A stretch of 64,000 nt of DNA from Neisseria macacae ATCC 33926 (GTDB taxonomy: Bacteria > Pseudomonadota > Gammaproteobacteria > Burkholderiales > Neisseriaceae), in NCBI RefSeq assembly GCF_022749495.1, contig NZ_CP094241.1, forward strand, positions 2,418,001 to 2,482,000, read 5' to 3'. A model generated the notes under the pieces. That model searched no databases and had not been told where the DNA came from. It saw only the letters and a program-made list of their open reading frames with translations. This document shows, one piece after another, positions 17,258 through 26,674 of the stretch (position 1 is the stretch's first letter; the number at the start of each line of letters is the position of its first letter). The position numbers and the translations under genes were made by a program.

Positions 17258-18607
17258 TCAGATATTGGTTGCAAACAGGTAAGCACCCACTGCGGTAATA
17301 CCGACATAAACAAAGAACATGATTTTTTGTTTAGTGGTGCTCATGGTTACGCGTTCCGGAACCGGTTTGTTTGTATCCAGTTTGGTATAGAACGGCATAC
17401 CCAGGAAGAATGCAAAATAGACGACGGACAGAATGCGAGCAACCAAAGTACGGGTATCGGTTGCTACCATCGCACCCAAAATACCCAAACCGATAAAGGC
17501 AATGATGAACAGAACCAACGCAGTTTTGAAGATTGGGCCGCGATAGCGGACGGATTTCACTTCACCTTTATCCAACCAAGGCAACAGGGCAATCAGGACA
17601 ACTGCCGCGCCCATACCGATTACACCCCAAACCTGAGTACCGAGGAATGAAGGAATCGCACGCAAAATGGCGTAGAACGGGGTGAAATACCATACCGGTG
17701 CAATGTGCGGCGGTGTTTTCAGCGCGTTTGCCGCATCAAAGTTCGGGGCTTCAAGGAAGTAGCCGCCGCCTTCGGGGGCGAAGAACAATACGGAGCAGAA
17801 AACAATCAGGAATACGACAACGCCCAAGATGTCTTTGACGGTGTAGTACGGATGGAAAGGAATGCCATCGAGCGGAACGCCGTTTTCATCTTTGAGTTTC
17901 TTGATTTCCACGCCGTCAGGGTTGTTCGAACCCACTTCGTGCAGGGCGATGATGTGTGCCACGACCAAACCGAGCAACACCAGCGGTACGGCAATAACGT
18001 GCAGTGCGAAGAAGCGGTTCAGGGTAACGTCAGAAACATTGAAGTCGCCGCGAATCCAAGTGGATAAATCAGGACCGATAACAGGGATGGCAGAGAACAG
18101 GTTAATAATCACCTGCGCGCCCCAGAAGGACATTTGACCCCAAGGCAGCAGATAACCCATAAAGGCTTCGGCCATCAATGCCAAGAAAATCAGGGAACCG
18201 AAAATCCACACCAATTCGCGCGGTTTTTTGTACGAGCCGTAAATCAGGCCGCGGAACATGTGCAGGTATACGACAATGAAGAAGAAAGATGCGCCTGTGG
18301 AGTGCATATAGCGGATAATCCAGCCGCCGGACACGTCGCGCATGATGTACTCTACTGCGGTAAAGGCAGCAGGCAGGTGATAGGCATTCAGGTTGCCGTC
18401 CGGTTTGTAGTTCATGGTCAGAAAGATACCGCTGACGATTTGAATCACGAGGACGAGCAGAGCCAAAGAGCCGAAGTAGTACCAGAAGTTGAAGTTCTTC
18501 GGCGCGTAGTATTGAGCTAAATGCTCATTCCACATTTTAGACAGAGGGAAACGAGCGTCCGTCCAGTCTAACAATGCTTTTGCTTTGCTATTGGTTTGGT
18601 TTGCCAT
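17258..18607 (-). CDS. petB: Cytochrome b (bc1 complex)
   Basis: A 449-aa membrane subunit carrying the two b haems and the quinol oxidation and reduction sites. Haem-ligating His residues lie in the helix segments around WIIRYMHSTGASFFFIVVYLHMFRG and FFALHVIAVPLVLLGLVVAHIIALHE. It has about eight or more helices and a C-terminal extension (VYVGITAVGAYLFATNI). It is the middle gene of petA-petB-petC, 18 bases after petA. Confidence 0.95.
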   Translation of the reverse strand: MANQTNSKAKALLDWTDARFPLSKMWNEHLAQYYAPKNFNFWYYFGSLALLVLVIQIVSGIFLTMNYKPDGNLNAYHLPAAFTAVEYIMRDVSGGWIIRYMHSTGASFFFIVVYLHMFRGLIYGSYKKPRELVWIFGSLIFLALMAEAFMGYLLPWGQMSFWGAQVIINLFSAIPVIGPDLSTWIRGDFNVSDVTLNRFFALHVIAVPLVLLGLVVAHIIALHEVGSNNPDGVEIKKLKDENGVPLDGIPFHPYYTVKDILGVVVFLIVFCSVLFFAPEGGGYFLEAPNFDAANALKTPPHIAPVWYFTPFYAILRAIPSFLGTQVWGVIGMGAAVVLIALLPWLDKGEVKSVRYRGPIFKTALVLFIIAFIGLGILGAMVATDTRTLVARILSVVYFAFFLGMPFYTKLDTNKPVPERVTMSTTKQKIMFFVYVGITAVGAYLFATNI

Positions 18608-18625
18608 AATTATCGTTCCTTATTT

Positions 18626-19207
18626 TTAGTCTTCGCCTACCAAGACTGTCGTATCGCTCAGATATTTGTAGGGCGGAACAACCAGGTTGGTCGGTGCAGG
18701 AACACCTTTATATACGCGACCTGCCATGTCGAATTTCGAACCGTGGCAAGGGCAGAAGAAACCGCCTTTCCAGTCTGCACCCAAATCCGCGGGGGCAACG
18801 TCGGGACGGTAGGTCGGCGAACAGCCCAAGTGGGTACAGATACCGATGGCTACAAGGATGTTCGGCTTAATCGAACGGGTCTCGTTTTTAGCATATTCGG
18901 GCTGTTGATCCGCATCGGAATTAGGGTCGGCAACCGCGCCGTTCAAACTTTTCAGGTCTTTGAGCTGCTGATCGGTACGGTTAACCACCCAAATCGGTTT
19001 ACCTTGCCATTCGGCAGTCAACATTTGTCCGGATTCGATTTTGCTGACATCTATTTCGACGGGAGCACCTGCGGCCTTGGCTTTTTCCGACGGGAAAAAG
19101 CTTGCCACGAAAGGCGTAGCTACGCCCAAAGCCGCCACACCGCCCGCGCCGCACGTAGCCAGCGTCAGAAAGCGGCGGCGACCGCTATTGATTTCTTGAT
19201 TATCCAT
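18626..19207 (-). CDS. petA: Ubiquinol-cytochrome c reductase Rieske iron-sulfur subunit
   Basis: A 193-aa protein carrying the [2Fe-2S] cluster of the bc1 complex. Ligands are CTHLGC (C124, H126, with C129 for the disulfide) and CPCHG (C152, C154, H155). The N-terminus has a twin-arginine motif (RRRFLTLATCGAGG) that also forms the membrane anchor, the Tat-dependent insertion usual for Rieske proteins. It is first gene of the operon. Confidence 0.95.
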   Translation of the reverse strand: MDNQEINSGRRRFLTLATCGAGGVAALGVATPFVASFFPSEKAKAAGAPVEIDVSKIESGQMLTAEWQGKPIWVVNRTDQQLKDLKSLNGAVADPNSDADQQPEYAKNETRSIKPNILVAIGICTHLGCSPTYRPDVAPADLGADWKGGFFCPCHGSKFDMAGRVYKGVPAPTNLVVPPYKYLSDTTVLVGED

Positions 19208-19329
19208 TATTCAGTCGTCCTAAAATTTTGGGAATACCGAGCCATTAAACGATGTAATTCTACCTAGTTTACCGTGATACTCAAAGCATTATTTAAATTA
19301 AGGTAAATTTTCATGACGATTATCAAGGC

Positions 19330-20079
19330 TTAAGCGGGATTATCTTCGTCGAAATGACAGACTTCCAACTCAAAATGCTGTGCCACGGCTTCGCCCAGGG
19401 CGCGGATGCCGTAACGTTCCGTCGCATGGTGTCCCGCGCTGACAAACGCAACGCCTGTTTCATTGGCAAGGTGAAACTGGGCTTCCGAGATTTCTCCGGT
19501 CAAATAAGCATCGACACCTTCGTCTATGGTCGTCTGAAAAAATCCTTGCGCACCGCCGGTACACCATGCGATACGTTTGATTTCGCGAGACATATCGCCG
19601 ACGGCTACGGGCTGCCGTCCCAACGCTGCAGCAATGTGTTGCAACCATTCAGCCAAAGTCTGAGGCGTTTTCAGACGACCTATATTCAACAGGTTCTGTT
19701 CGCCGAACTGCCTTTCGACTTCCCAACCCAACTTATCTGCAAGCTGCGCGTTGTTGCCCAACACAGGGTGTGCATCCAGCGGCAGGTGGTAGCCCGCCAT
19801 ATTGATTTGGTGTTGCAATAATGTTTCGATGCGCGCTTTTTTCCAGCCCGTAATCGTTACCGGCTCGCTTTTCCAAAACATCCCGTGATGCACCAAAAGC
19901 ATGTCCGCGCCCTGCTCCGCAGCAAAATCGACCGCCGCCTTGCTTGCCGTTACCGATGTCGCTATTTTGCCGACTTCTGCCCTGCCCTCGACCTGCAAAC
20001 CGTTGGGCGCATAGTCTTTGAACATGCCGACCTGCAACACCTCATCGCACCACGCCAAAATATCATTGCGTTTCGCCAT
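19330..20079 (-). CDS. Nif3-like dinuclear metal-centre protein
   Basis: A 249-aa member of the Nif3/YbgI (DUF34) family, hexameric proteins with a two-metal site and no agreed enzymatic role. Metal-ligand regions are visible: MLLVHHGMFW and AGYHLPLDAHPVLGNNAQLA near the middle, VSAGHHATERYGIRALGEAVAQH at the C-terminus. The start at 20079 (MAKRNDILAWCDE) is set by GAAAGGAATG eight bases upstream; the frame extends 12 codons further but without a ribosome site. An internal uptake sequence lies near 19670. Confidence 0.9.
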   Translation of the reverse strand: MAKRNDILAWCDEVLQVGMFKDYAPNGLQVEGRAEVGKIATSVTASKAAVDFAAEQGADMLLVHHGMFWKSEPVTITGWKKARIETLLQHQINMAGYHLPLDAHPVLGNNAQLADKLGWEVERQFGEQNLLNIGRLKTPQTLAEWLQHIAAALGRQPVAVGDMSREIKRIAWCTGGAQGFFQTTIDEGVDAYLTGEISEAQFHLANETGVAFVSAGHHATERYGIRALGEAVAQHFELEVCHFDEDNPA

Positions 20080-20095
20080 ATCATTCCTTTCAACA

Positions 20096-20169
20096 CATAG
20101 CGGATTGAATTTCACAGGACAAAGCGAAGCAACGCCATCCCTGTTTCAAATCAATTCACCGCATTCATA
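20096..20169. repeat. Strongly decayed short Correia-like repeat
   Basis: CATAGCGGATTGAATTTCAC followed by CAGGACAAAGCGAAGCAACGCC and a right part resembling the usual terminal repeat. Both ends are recognisable but carry many substitutions. It lies in the leader of the Nif3-like gene. The assignment rests on eye alignment. Confidence 0.45.
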
Positions 20170-20310
20170 CAAAATCGGACGCACATTCTAACCGCAAACC
20201 CTGACGCGCCCCAATCCCCACGCCGTTCGACACGCGCCCGCATTTACACCCCGGCATGAAATATTTTAATATTGCCCGTTTCAAAAGGTCGTCTGAAAGC
20301 GTGAAAACCA

Positions 20311-21249
20311 ATGGATTCCATCATCGAACTGCGCCATCTCAAAACCCTGCTGGCACTCGAAGAAACCGGCAGCGTATCCCTTGCCGCCAAGCGCGTCTTC
20401 CTGACCCAATCTGCCCTTTCGCACCAAATCCGCGCGCTTGAAAACTATTACGACACCCCCCTGTTTGAGCGCAAATCCACGCCCTTGCGTTTTACACCCG
20501 CCGGCGAACGCCTGTTGAGGCTCGCACGCGAACTCCTCCCGCAAGTTTCCGCCGCCGAGCGCGACCTCGCCCGCATCATCGAAGGCGAAGCAGGCGAATT
20601 GCGGCTAGCTGTCGAATGCCACACCTGTTTCGACTGGCTCATGCCCGCGATGGGCGAATTCCGCCCCATGTGGCCGCAAGTCGAATTGGACATCGTTTCC
20701 GGCTTTCAGGCAGATCCCGTCGGACTCCTGCTGCAACACCGCGCCGATCTCGCCATCGTATCCGAAGCCGAAAAACAAAACGGCATCAGCTTCCGCCCCC
20801 TGTTCGCCTACGAAATGGTCGGCATCTGCGCCCAAGACCACCCGCTTGCCGCCAAAACCGTTTGGGAGGCAGAAGACTTCATCGGCGAAACCCTCATTAC
20901 CTATCCCGTTCCCGACGAAATGCTCGACCTGCCCAAAAAAATATTGTTACCCAAAGGCATCAACCCACCGCGCCGCCGCAGTGAACTGACCATCGCCATC
21001 ATCCAACTCGTCGCCAGCAAACGCGGCATCGCCGCCCTGCCCTACTGGACCGTGATGCCCTATCTCGAAAAAGGCTACGTCGTCCACCGCCAAATCACCG
21101 CCAACGGCCTGCAAAGCGAACTCTACGCCGCCACACGCACCGAAGACGCCGACAAAAGCTATCTCGACAACTTCTGCCAAATCGTCCGCGAACGCAGCTT
21201 CGCCGACCTCCCCGGCTTGAGCGAACTGAAAATGCACGGGCACGATTGA
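20311..21249 (+). CDS. metR: LysR-type regulator, MetR
   Basis: A 312-aa LysR-family activator, best matched to MetR, which controls methionine biosynthesis genes with homocysteine as co-effector. The N-terminal HTH (LRHLKTLLALEETGSVSLAAKRVFLTQSALSHQIRALE) is followed by the periplasmic-binding-like domain, with the MetR hallmark ECHTCFDWLMPAMGEFR and GRADLAIVSE-type segment (HRADLAIVSEAEKQNGISF). A DUS lies in its leader (20286-20297). Targets such as metE or metF are not in this window. Confidence 0.88.
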   Translation: MDSIIELRHLKTLLALEETGSVSLAAKRVFLTQSALSHQIRALENYYDTPLFERKSTPLRFTPAGERLLRLARELLPQVSAAERDLARIIEGEAGELRLAVECHTCFDWLMPAMGEFRPMWPQVELDIVSGFQADPVGLLLQHRADLAIVSEAEKQNGISFRPLFAYEMVGICAQDHPLAAKTVWEAEDFIGETLITYPVPDEMLDLPKKILLPKGINPPRRRSELTIAIIQLVASKRGIAALPYWTVMPYLEKGYVVHRQITANGLQSELYAATRTEDADKSYLDNFCQIVRERSFADLPGLSELKMHGHD

Positions 21250-21272
21250 TGTTTTCTTGAAACACGGTGTTA

Positions 21273-21361
21273 TATAGTGGATTAACTTTAAACCAGTACG
21301 GCGTTACCTCGCCTTGCCGTACTGGTTTAAAGTTAATCCACTATAAATTTAATCCACTATA
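21273..21361. repeat. Rearranged Correia repeat with three ends
   Basis: It starts like the short-form copy (TATAGTGGATTAACTTTAAA ... CTCGCCTTGCCGTAC), then switches into an inverted copy of its own start (TACTGGTTTAAAGTTAATCC ... ACTATA, ending 21345). It then continues with AATTTAATCCACTATA, the opposite end of a normal element. The 73-bp inner unit is thus a nearly perfect palindrome with the same end on both sides. Confidence 0.85.
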
Positions 21362-21390
21362 CAGTATCAAATCAATCCGACTTCAATATC

Positions 21391-21437
21391 AAAAGATCGT
21401 CTGAAAACCCAAATCTCAGGTTTTCAGACGACCTTTT
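21391..21437. terminator. DUS-pair hairpin between metR and the TerC gene
   Basis: AAAAGATCGTCTGAAAACC and GGTTTTCAGACGACCTTTT pair over 19 positions with a single mismatch (A for G in the left uptake sequence). It lies between convergent genes and is probably used by both. Confidence 0.75.
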
Positions 21438-21458
21438 TATTTCACAATGATAATTTGA

Positions 21459-23018
21459 TTATCCTTCTTCAGGCAGCCTGATAATTTTTACCCGCTCAAT
21501 GCGTTGACCGTCTTTTTCAACGACTTGGAAACGCCAGCCGTGGAAGTCGGCAAAATCGCCGACATCGGGAATGCTTTGCAGCTCTTCCATAATCAGTCCG
21601 GCGACAGTGTGGAAGTCGGCATCTTCTTCCTGCGGCGGGAGGTTGAGTTGCGGCGCGAGTTCGACGTATTCGAGCGAACCGTCCACAGTCAGGCTTTCAT
21701 CGGCGTTTTCTTGAACGGCGGGTTCTTCTTGGCGCTCAAACTCTTCGGGGAATTCGCCGGCGATGGTTTCCAGCAGGTCTTTCATGGTAACCATGCCCAA
21801 AACTGCGCCGAATTCATCGACTACCAAAGCATAATCCGCGCTGCTTTGGCGGAACAGTTCAATCGCACCCAACGCGGTCGTACTGTCCGGCAGGACAAGC
21901 GGCTGGCGCAGGACGGCTTGGATATTGAGTTCGCCGGTTTCGAGCAGTTGGGCGAGCAGGTCTTTTTTGTTGATGTAGCCCAACGGTTCATCCACTCCGG
22001 CTTTACCGACGACAAGCAGGCGGCTGTACGGGGTGTTTTGCAGTTGGGCATGTTGCTCTTCACGGCTTTGAGAGATGTCCAAACGCTCAATGTCGCGACG
22101 CGGAATCATCACGCCGAGGATAGGGCGTTCGGCAAGCGTAAGGACGCTGCGTATCATGGATTTTTCGTTTTCTTCGAAATGCCCATCATCCTCTGCTTCA
22201 TCGCCCGCTTTGGCAAGTACGCTTTCGCGTATGCCCATCATGCCCAAGACGTTCTCGGCGGTGCGTTTGCGCCACGAGCTGCTGATGTAGTCGTTTTTTC
22301 GGCTGTTGCGCTGCGAAATTTGGTTGAACGCTTCAATCAGGATGGAGAAGCCGATAGCGGCGTAGAGGTAGCCTTTCGGAATGTGAAAATGGAAGGCTTC
22401 GGCAATGAGGCTGAAACCGATCATCAGCAGGAAACCCAAGCAAAGCATGACGACGGTAGGATGCCTGTCCACAAACTCGGTCAGCGGTTTGCTGGCGGAA
22501 ATCATGACGGTCATGGCAACGGCAACGGCGCCCATGGCGACGACGATGTGATCGACCATGGCGACGGCAGTGATGACTGAATCGATGGAAAATACCGCAT
22601 CAAGAATCAGGATTTGGGCAACCACGCTCCAAAATCGCGCGTGTTTTTTCTGACTGTCGGCAACGGCAAACTGGTTATGCCCTTCGAGGCGTTCGTGCAG
22701 TTCGGTGGTGGCTTTGTAGAGCAGGAAGATACCGCCCGCGAGCATAATCATGTCTTTGCCGGAAACGTCCAACCCGCTGATGTGGAACAGCGGGCGCGTC
22801 AGGGTCATGATGTGTGCCATGAAGCCGAGCATGATGATGCGGATAACGACCGCAAGCCCCAGACCGGTAATACGCGCGCGGTCTCGTTGGGCGGGTTTGA
22901 CTTTGTTCGCCAAAATGGCGACGAAAACGAGGTTGTCTATCCCCAAGACGACTTCGAGTACCAGAAGCGTGGCAAAGCCTATCCAAGTATGCGGCTCTGC
23001 CAACCAACTGAAATCCAT
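21459..23018 (-). CDS. TerC family membrane protein with CBS pair and CorC domain
   Basis: A 519-aa protein. The N-terminal TerC domain (residues about 1-235) has seven or so helices and the family signature LEVVLGIDNLVFVAILANK, with a second DAVFSIDSVITAV carrying the conserved Asp. Two CBS domains (about 300-420: VMIPRRDIERLDI, YALVVDEFGAVLGMVTMKDLLE) and a C-terminal CorC/HlyC transporter-associated domain (DFHTVAGLIMEEL) follow. TerC relatives export or supply manganese for metalation of secreted proteins, so metal transport is likely but the metal is inferred. An inverted repeat lies in its leader (23052-23078). Confidence 0.88.
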   Translation of the reverse strand: MDFSWLAEPHTWIGFATLLVLEVVLGIDNLVFVAILANKVKPAQRDRARITGLGLAVVIRIIMLGFMAHIMTLTRPLFHISGLDVSGKDMIMLAGGIFLLYKATTELHERLEGHNQFAVADSQKKHARFWSVVAQILILDAVFSIDSVITAVAMVDHIVVAMGAVAVAMTVMISASKPLTEFVDRHPTVVMLCLGFLLMIGFSLIAEAFHFHIPKGYLYAAIGFSILIEAFNQISQRNSRKNDYISSSWRKRTAENVLGMMGIRESVLAKAGDEAEDDGHFEENEKSMIRSVLTLAERPILGVMIPRRDIERLDISQSREEQHAQLQNTPYSRLLVVGKAGVDEPLGYINKKDLLAQLLETGELNIQAVLRQPLVLPDSTTALGAIELFRQSSADYALVVDEFGAVLGMVTMKDLLETIAGEFPEEFERQEEPAVQENADESLTVDGSLEYVELAPQLNLPPQEEDADFHTVAGLIMEELQSIPDVGDFADFHGWRFQVVEKDGQRIERVKIIRLPEEG

Positions 23019-23205
23019 GATTTTTGTATTCCTTTATGTTCAAACGCGAAAAGGCAGCCTGAAACGCTCAAGCTGCCTGATTCATATCGATACGCACGAA
23101 AAACGGCGGGCGGTCATGCTGCTCTGCTCTGGGTCTTTCATGTGTGCGTATGTCTCAAGTAAAAATAATGTAAATAGTTTAGCAGTTTGGAAGGCGGATG
23201 GCAAA

Positions 23206-23245
23206 AGGTCGTCTGAAAACTGGAATTTGCGTTTTCAGACGACCT
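23206..23245 (-). terminator. DUS-pair terminator of the tfpX-like gene
   Basis: AGGTCGTCTGAAAAC and GTTTTCAGACGACCT pair perfectly across a 10-base loop, about 10 bases past the stop codon of the pilin accessory gene. Confidence 0.75.
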
Positions 23246-23255
23246 GCCAAACCGC

Positions 23256-24077
23256 TTAAATAACCTGCTCTTTAGTTTTGGTCTCCGCGGCTTTATTCGT
23301 CATAAAACCGTCTATCGGCGCATAACCCACAAAATCTGCGTTTTCATCCATGATGACTACCCAATCTTTCGTGCGCCCGCTGGTCAGGGGCAGGAAGAAC
23401 AAAGGCTTTCCGGAGGCAGATACTTTGGCTGATTTGACGATATCCGCTTCAGACATATTGCGGGCGGCAGCCAATTCGGACAACGGCTTCATCACGCGGC
23501 GGATTTTTTCGCGCTCGGCAGGGCCGTCGGGCAGCCACCAATTCGGCCGCATACTCGGCTCGATACCCTTCAGCGACAAACTCAGGCTTTCATTGCCTTC
23601 ATCGACATTGGCAGCCTCGCGTACGCCTACGCGCTCTATACCGAACCAAGGCAGGGTTTTGAAGCCATCTTTGGCTTTTGCCAAATCCGCCTTATCGATT
23701 TCGGCGGCAGTCACAATATTGATACGGTCGCGCTCAAAAGCTGCGGCAACAGGACGGGCAAGGGATACGCTGTACAACCCGTAAATCAAAGCGGCAAGCT
23801 GGATCGCGCCGATTAAGGAAAAATCGACCACGCGCTCGCGCATTTTTTTCTTGGGGCTGGCAAGAATCAGGGTCAACAGCGGACCGCACACGATATCCAC
23901 CGATACAACCAACTTATACAAATCCAAACCGCCGGTCAGTTCGGCATAGGGAAAGGGATACCAGACTTCAAAAACAAGCAGCGCCGCCAAGCCCGCCAGA
24001 ACCAGACTGACAAGCAGATGCAGCGAGGCGCTTTTCACGGCGAAACGCCATCGCGAAACATGTTGAGTATTTTCCAT
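23256..24077 (-). CDS. TfpX/TfpZ family type IV pilin accessory protein
   Basis: A 273-aa inner-membrane protein matching the TfpX/TfpZ family, accessory factors for type IV pilin assembly found beside pilin genes in Pseudomonas and in neisserial genomes. Two or three N-terminal helices (about 12-35, 45-67, 82-102) include the family block YPFPYAELTGGLDLYKLVVSVDIVCGPLLTLI. A soluble C-terminal domain ends WVVIMDENADFVGYAPIDGF. No pilin gene is adjacent here. A leader peptide-like alternative start was not seen. Confidence 0.8.
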   Translation of the reverse strand: MENTQHVSRWRFAVKSASLHLLVSLVLAGLAALLVFEVWYPFPYAELTGGLDLYKLVVSVDIVCGPLLTLILASPKKKMRERVVDFSLIGAIQLAALIYGLYSVSLARPVAAAFERDRINIVTAAEIDKADLAKAKDGFKTLPWFGIERVGVREAANVDEGNESLSLSLKGIEPSMRPNWWLPDGPAEREKIRRVMKPLSELAAARNMSEADIVKSAKVSASGKPLFFLPLTSGRTKDWVVIMDENADFVGYAPIDGFMTNKAAETKTKEQVI

Positions 24078-24227
24078 AATGTTTGTCCGTAACGTAATTA
24101 TTTGAAATATGATTTTTTGAAGACGTCATTATATCGGAATATAAAAGTTTTGCGGAAAACCAAATAAACATTTTTTTACATATCCCATGTTAAAATCCGC
24201 GTTTCTCAAATATTTCAATATGATGCT

Positions 24228-25667
24228 ATGCATACTTCCGATATTGACACAGACGATACGGCTCACGAATACCACGCCGACAATCCCGACTTTCCTGCCA
24301 AAACCGTTGTAGCGACGCTATTTATCGGCGCGTTTTTCGGCTATCTCAACGACACGCTTTTAAATGTTGCGCTCACGCCGATTATGAAGGATTTTGGGGT
24401 CGACAAGACCACTGTCCAATGGCTGACGACGGGCTTTTTGCTGGTGATGGGCGCGTTCACGCCGATTACGGCGGGCGTGATTCAATGGTTTGAAACGCGC
24501 AAGATGGTGTTGTTTACGCAGGCGACGTTTCTGGCGGGTTCGCTGATTTGCGCGTTTGCGCCGACTTTCGGGATTCTGGTCGCGGGGCGGATGGTGCAGG
24601 CGGTGTCTGCCGCGTTTTTCGTGCCGCTCCTGTTTAACGGCATTTTGTCGATTTACCCTCCGAACAAACGCGGAACGGCGATGGGTGTGATTACCATGAT
24701 GTTCACCGCCGCGCCTGCGATGGGGCCGACGCTGTCGGGCATCATCATCGACCACACGCATTGGCGTGTGCTGTTCGGCTTTACCGCGCCGTTTATGCTG
24801 GCGGCGATGGTGTTGGTGGGCAAGTATCTGACGGTCAATTTGAGTACCATCAGCCGTCCGAAGATTGATATTTTGTCTGCCGTGCTGTCGATTGCGGGCT
24901 TGGGCGGGCTGGTGTATGCGAGCAGTAATTTCGCCCGTCTGCCGCTGGCGGAATTTATCCTGCTGTTTGCAACTTCCGTCGCGCTGGTGGGCTGGTTCGC
25001 ATACCGCCAGTCCCGCTTGGCGACACCGCTGCTGAACCTTCGGGCGTTTGAGTATAGGCAGTTCCGCCACTGCGTCGTGATTCTGGCGGGCGCAGTGTTC
25101 CTGTTTTTAGGCTTGGAACTGATGATGCCGATGTACACGCAGCAGGTACTGATGCTGACGGGTACGGCGACGGGGCTGATTCTGATGCCCGCGAGTATCG
25201 CCCAAGCGGTTGCCGCGCCTTTGTTCGGCAAACTGCTGGACAAGAAGGGCGGACGGTTTGTCGTGTTGCCCGCCACGGTGATGTTGACAGTGTCGCTGGC
25301 GGTGTTGTGGCTGTTTTTGCGGATTGACACGCAAGTCATGATGCTGACCGCCATGTTCACGCTGATGGCGGTGTCCGTGTCCGCCTGCGTAACGGGCGAA
25401 ACCCACGGCTTGAACGCGCTGCCGAAAAAACTCAATCCCCACGGCGCGGCGATTCTGACCACCATCAACCCGATTGCCGGCGCGATTGGCGCGGCATTTT
25501 TCGTCGGCGCGACCAATATCGGCGAGAAACTGTCTTCCGCCGCCTCGCCGCAACAAGCCATGCTCGACGGCATCCATTTGGCGATGGGTAGCGCGTTGGT
25601 GTTGGGCGCGGTGATGGTGTTTTTCGCCATGCGCCTGAAGCGCCACGAACCAGACCAACAAGTTTGA
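24228..25667 (+). CDS. MFS drug-efflux transporter, DHA2 (EmrB/LmrB-like) family
   Basis: A 479-aa major facilitator with about 14 predicted helices. The N-terminal signature NVALTPIMKDFGVDKTTVQWLTTGFLLVMGAFTPITAGVI corresponds to the first-helix and motif A region of DHA2 proton antiporters. The motif C-like GPTLSGIIIDHTHWRVLFGF follows. It stands alone with no membrane-fusion partner nearby, so single-membrane efflux is likely. The substrate is unknown. Confidence 0.88.
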   Translation: MHTSDIDTDDTAHEYHADNPDFPAKTVVATLFIGAFFGYLNDTLLNVALTPIMKDFGVDKTTVQWLTTGFLLVMGAFTPITAGVIQWFETRKMVLFTQATFLAGSLICAFAPTFGILVAGRMVQAVSAAFFVPLLFNGILSIYPPNKRGTAMGVITMMFTAAPAMGPTLSGIIIDHTHWRVLFGFTAPFMLAAMVLVGKYLTVNLSTISRPKIDILSAVLSIAGLGGLVYASSNFARLPLAEFILLFATSVALVGWFAYRQSRLATPLLNLRAFEYRQFRHCVVILAGAVFLFLGLELMMPMYTQQVLMLTGTATGLILMPASIAQAVAAPLFGKLLDKKGGRFVVLPATVMLTVSLAVLWLFLRIDTQVMMLTAMFTLMAVSVSACVTGETHGLNALPKKLNPHGAAILTTINPIAGAIGAAFFVGATNIGEKLSSAASPQQAMLDGIHLAMGSALVLGAVMVFFAMRLKRHEPDQQV

Positions 25668-25846
25668 ACATAAGGTACTAAACGGGCATTTGAAAGAAGC
25701 CGCAAACAGCACAAAGAGGTCGTCTGAAAAAATGCAAAAAACGTCAGGACGACAGGTTATCTCTTGTTTTCTATACCGAAACCGCCCCAGTTTGCTATAA
25801 TGCCCAGTTTCATCAAACCGCAATACCACACTTTAAAGGACAAAAA

Positions 25847-26635
25847 ATGGGTTTTCTGCAAGGTAAAAAAATCCTGATCACCGGCATGATTTCCGAGCGT
25901 TCCATCGCTTACGGCATTGCCAAAGCCTGCCGCGAACAAGGCGCGGATTTGGCGTTCACCTACGTTGTTGACAAACTGGAAGAGCGCGTCCGCAAAATGG
26001 CCGCCGAATTGGGTTCCGAACTCGTATTCCGCTGCGATGTCGCCAGCGACGAAGAAATCAACCAAGTTTTCGCCGATTTGGGCAAACATTGGGACGGCTT
26101 GGACGGCCTCGTCCACTCCATCGGCTTCGCACCGAAAGAAGCCTTGAGCGGCGACTTCCTCGACAGCATCAGCCGCGAAGCGTTTAATACCGCACACGAA
26201 ATTTCCGCATACAGCCTGCCCGCATTGGCAAAAGCCGCCCGTCCGATGATGCGCGGCAGAAACTCCGCCATCGTCGCCCTGAGCTACTTGGGCGCGGTTC
26301 GTGCGATTCCGAACTACAACGTCATGGGCATGGCCAAAGCCAGCCTCGAAGCAGGCATCCGCTTTACCGCCGCCTGCTTGGGCAAGGAAGGCATCCGCTG
26401 CAACGGCATTTCCGCCGGCCCGATTAAAACCCTCGCAGCCTCCGGCATTGCCGATTTCAGCAAACTTTTGGGACACGTCGCTTCCCACAACCCGCTCGGC
26501 CGCAACGTAACCATTGATGAAGTCGGCAATACCGCCGCCTTCCTGCTCTCCGAACTCTCTTCAGGCATTACCGGCGAAATCACTTACGTTGACGGCGGTT
26601 ACAGCATCAACGCCCTGAACGACGAAGAGGCGTAA
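25847..26635 (+). CDS. fabI: Enoyl-ACP reductase FabI (NADH)
   Basis: A 262-aa short-chain dehydrogenase family enzyme that catalyses the last reduction in each cycle of fatty acid elongation. The NADH site GMISERSIAYGIAKA is the FabI variant of the Rossmann motif. The active-site Tyr and Lys are in the family spacing around NYNVMGMAKASLEAG, and the substrate loop GPIKTLAASGIADF is present. It ends in GGYSINAL. Confidence 0.96.
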   Translation: MGFLQGKKILITGMISERSIAYGIAKACREQGADLAFTYVVDKLEERVRKMAAELGSELVFRCDVASDEEINQVFADLGKHWDGLDGLVHSIGFAPKEALSGDFLDSISREAFNTAHEISAYSLPALAKAARPMMRGRNSAIVALSYLGAVRAIPNYNVMGMAKASLEAGIRFTAACLGKEGIRCNGISAGPIKTLAASGIADFSKLLGHVASHNPLGRNVTIDEVGNTAAFLLSELSSGITGEITYVDGGYSINALNDEEA

Positions 26636-26674
26636 TGATTTGTAATATTTTGTAGAAAAGACAACTTATTACAC

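Noticed and set aside
23052..23078. Hairpin AGGCAGC/GCTGCCT in the leader of the TerC-family gene as a manganese (yybP-ykoY) riboswitch.
   Set aside because: Only one simple stem is seen; the conserved internal loops of that riboswitch class could not be found in the leader.
24360..25829. Several long antisense frames opposite the MFS transporter and overlapping its 3' end.
   Set aside because: GC-rich codon bias leaves antisense frames open. Translations are Arg/His-rich or otherwise lack protein-like features, while the plus-strand frame is a clear transporter.
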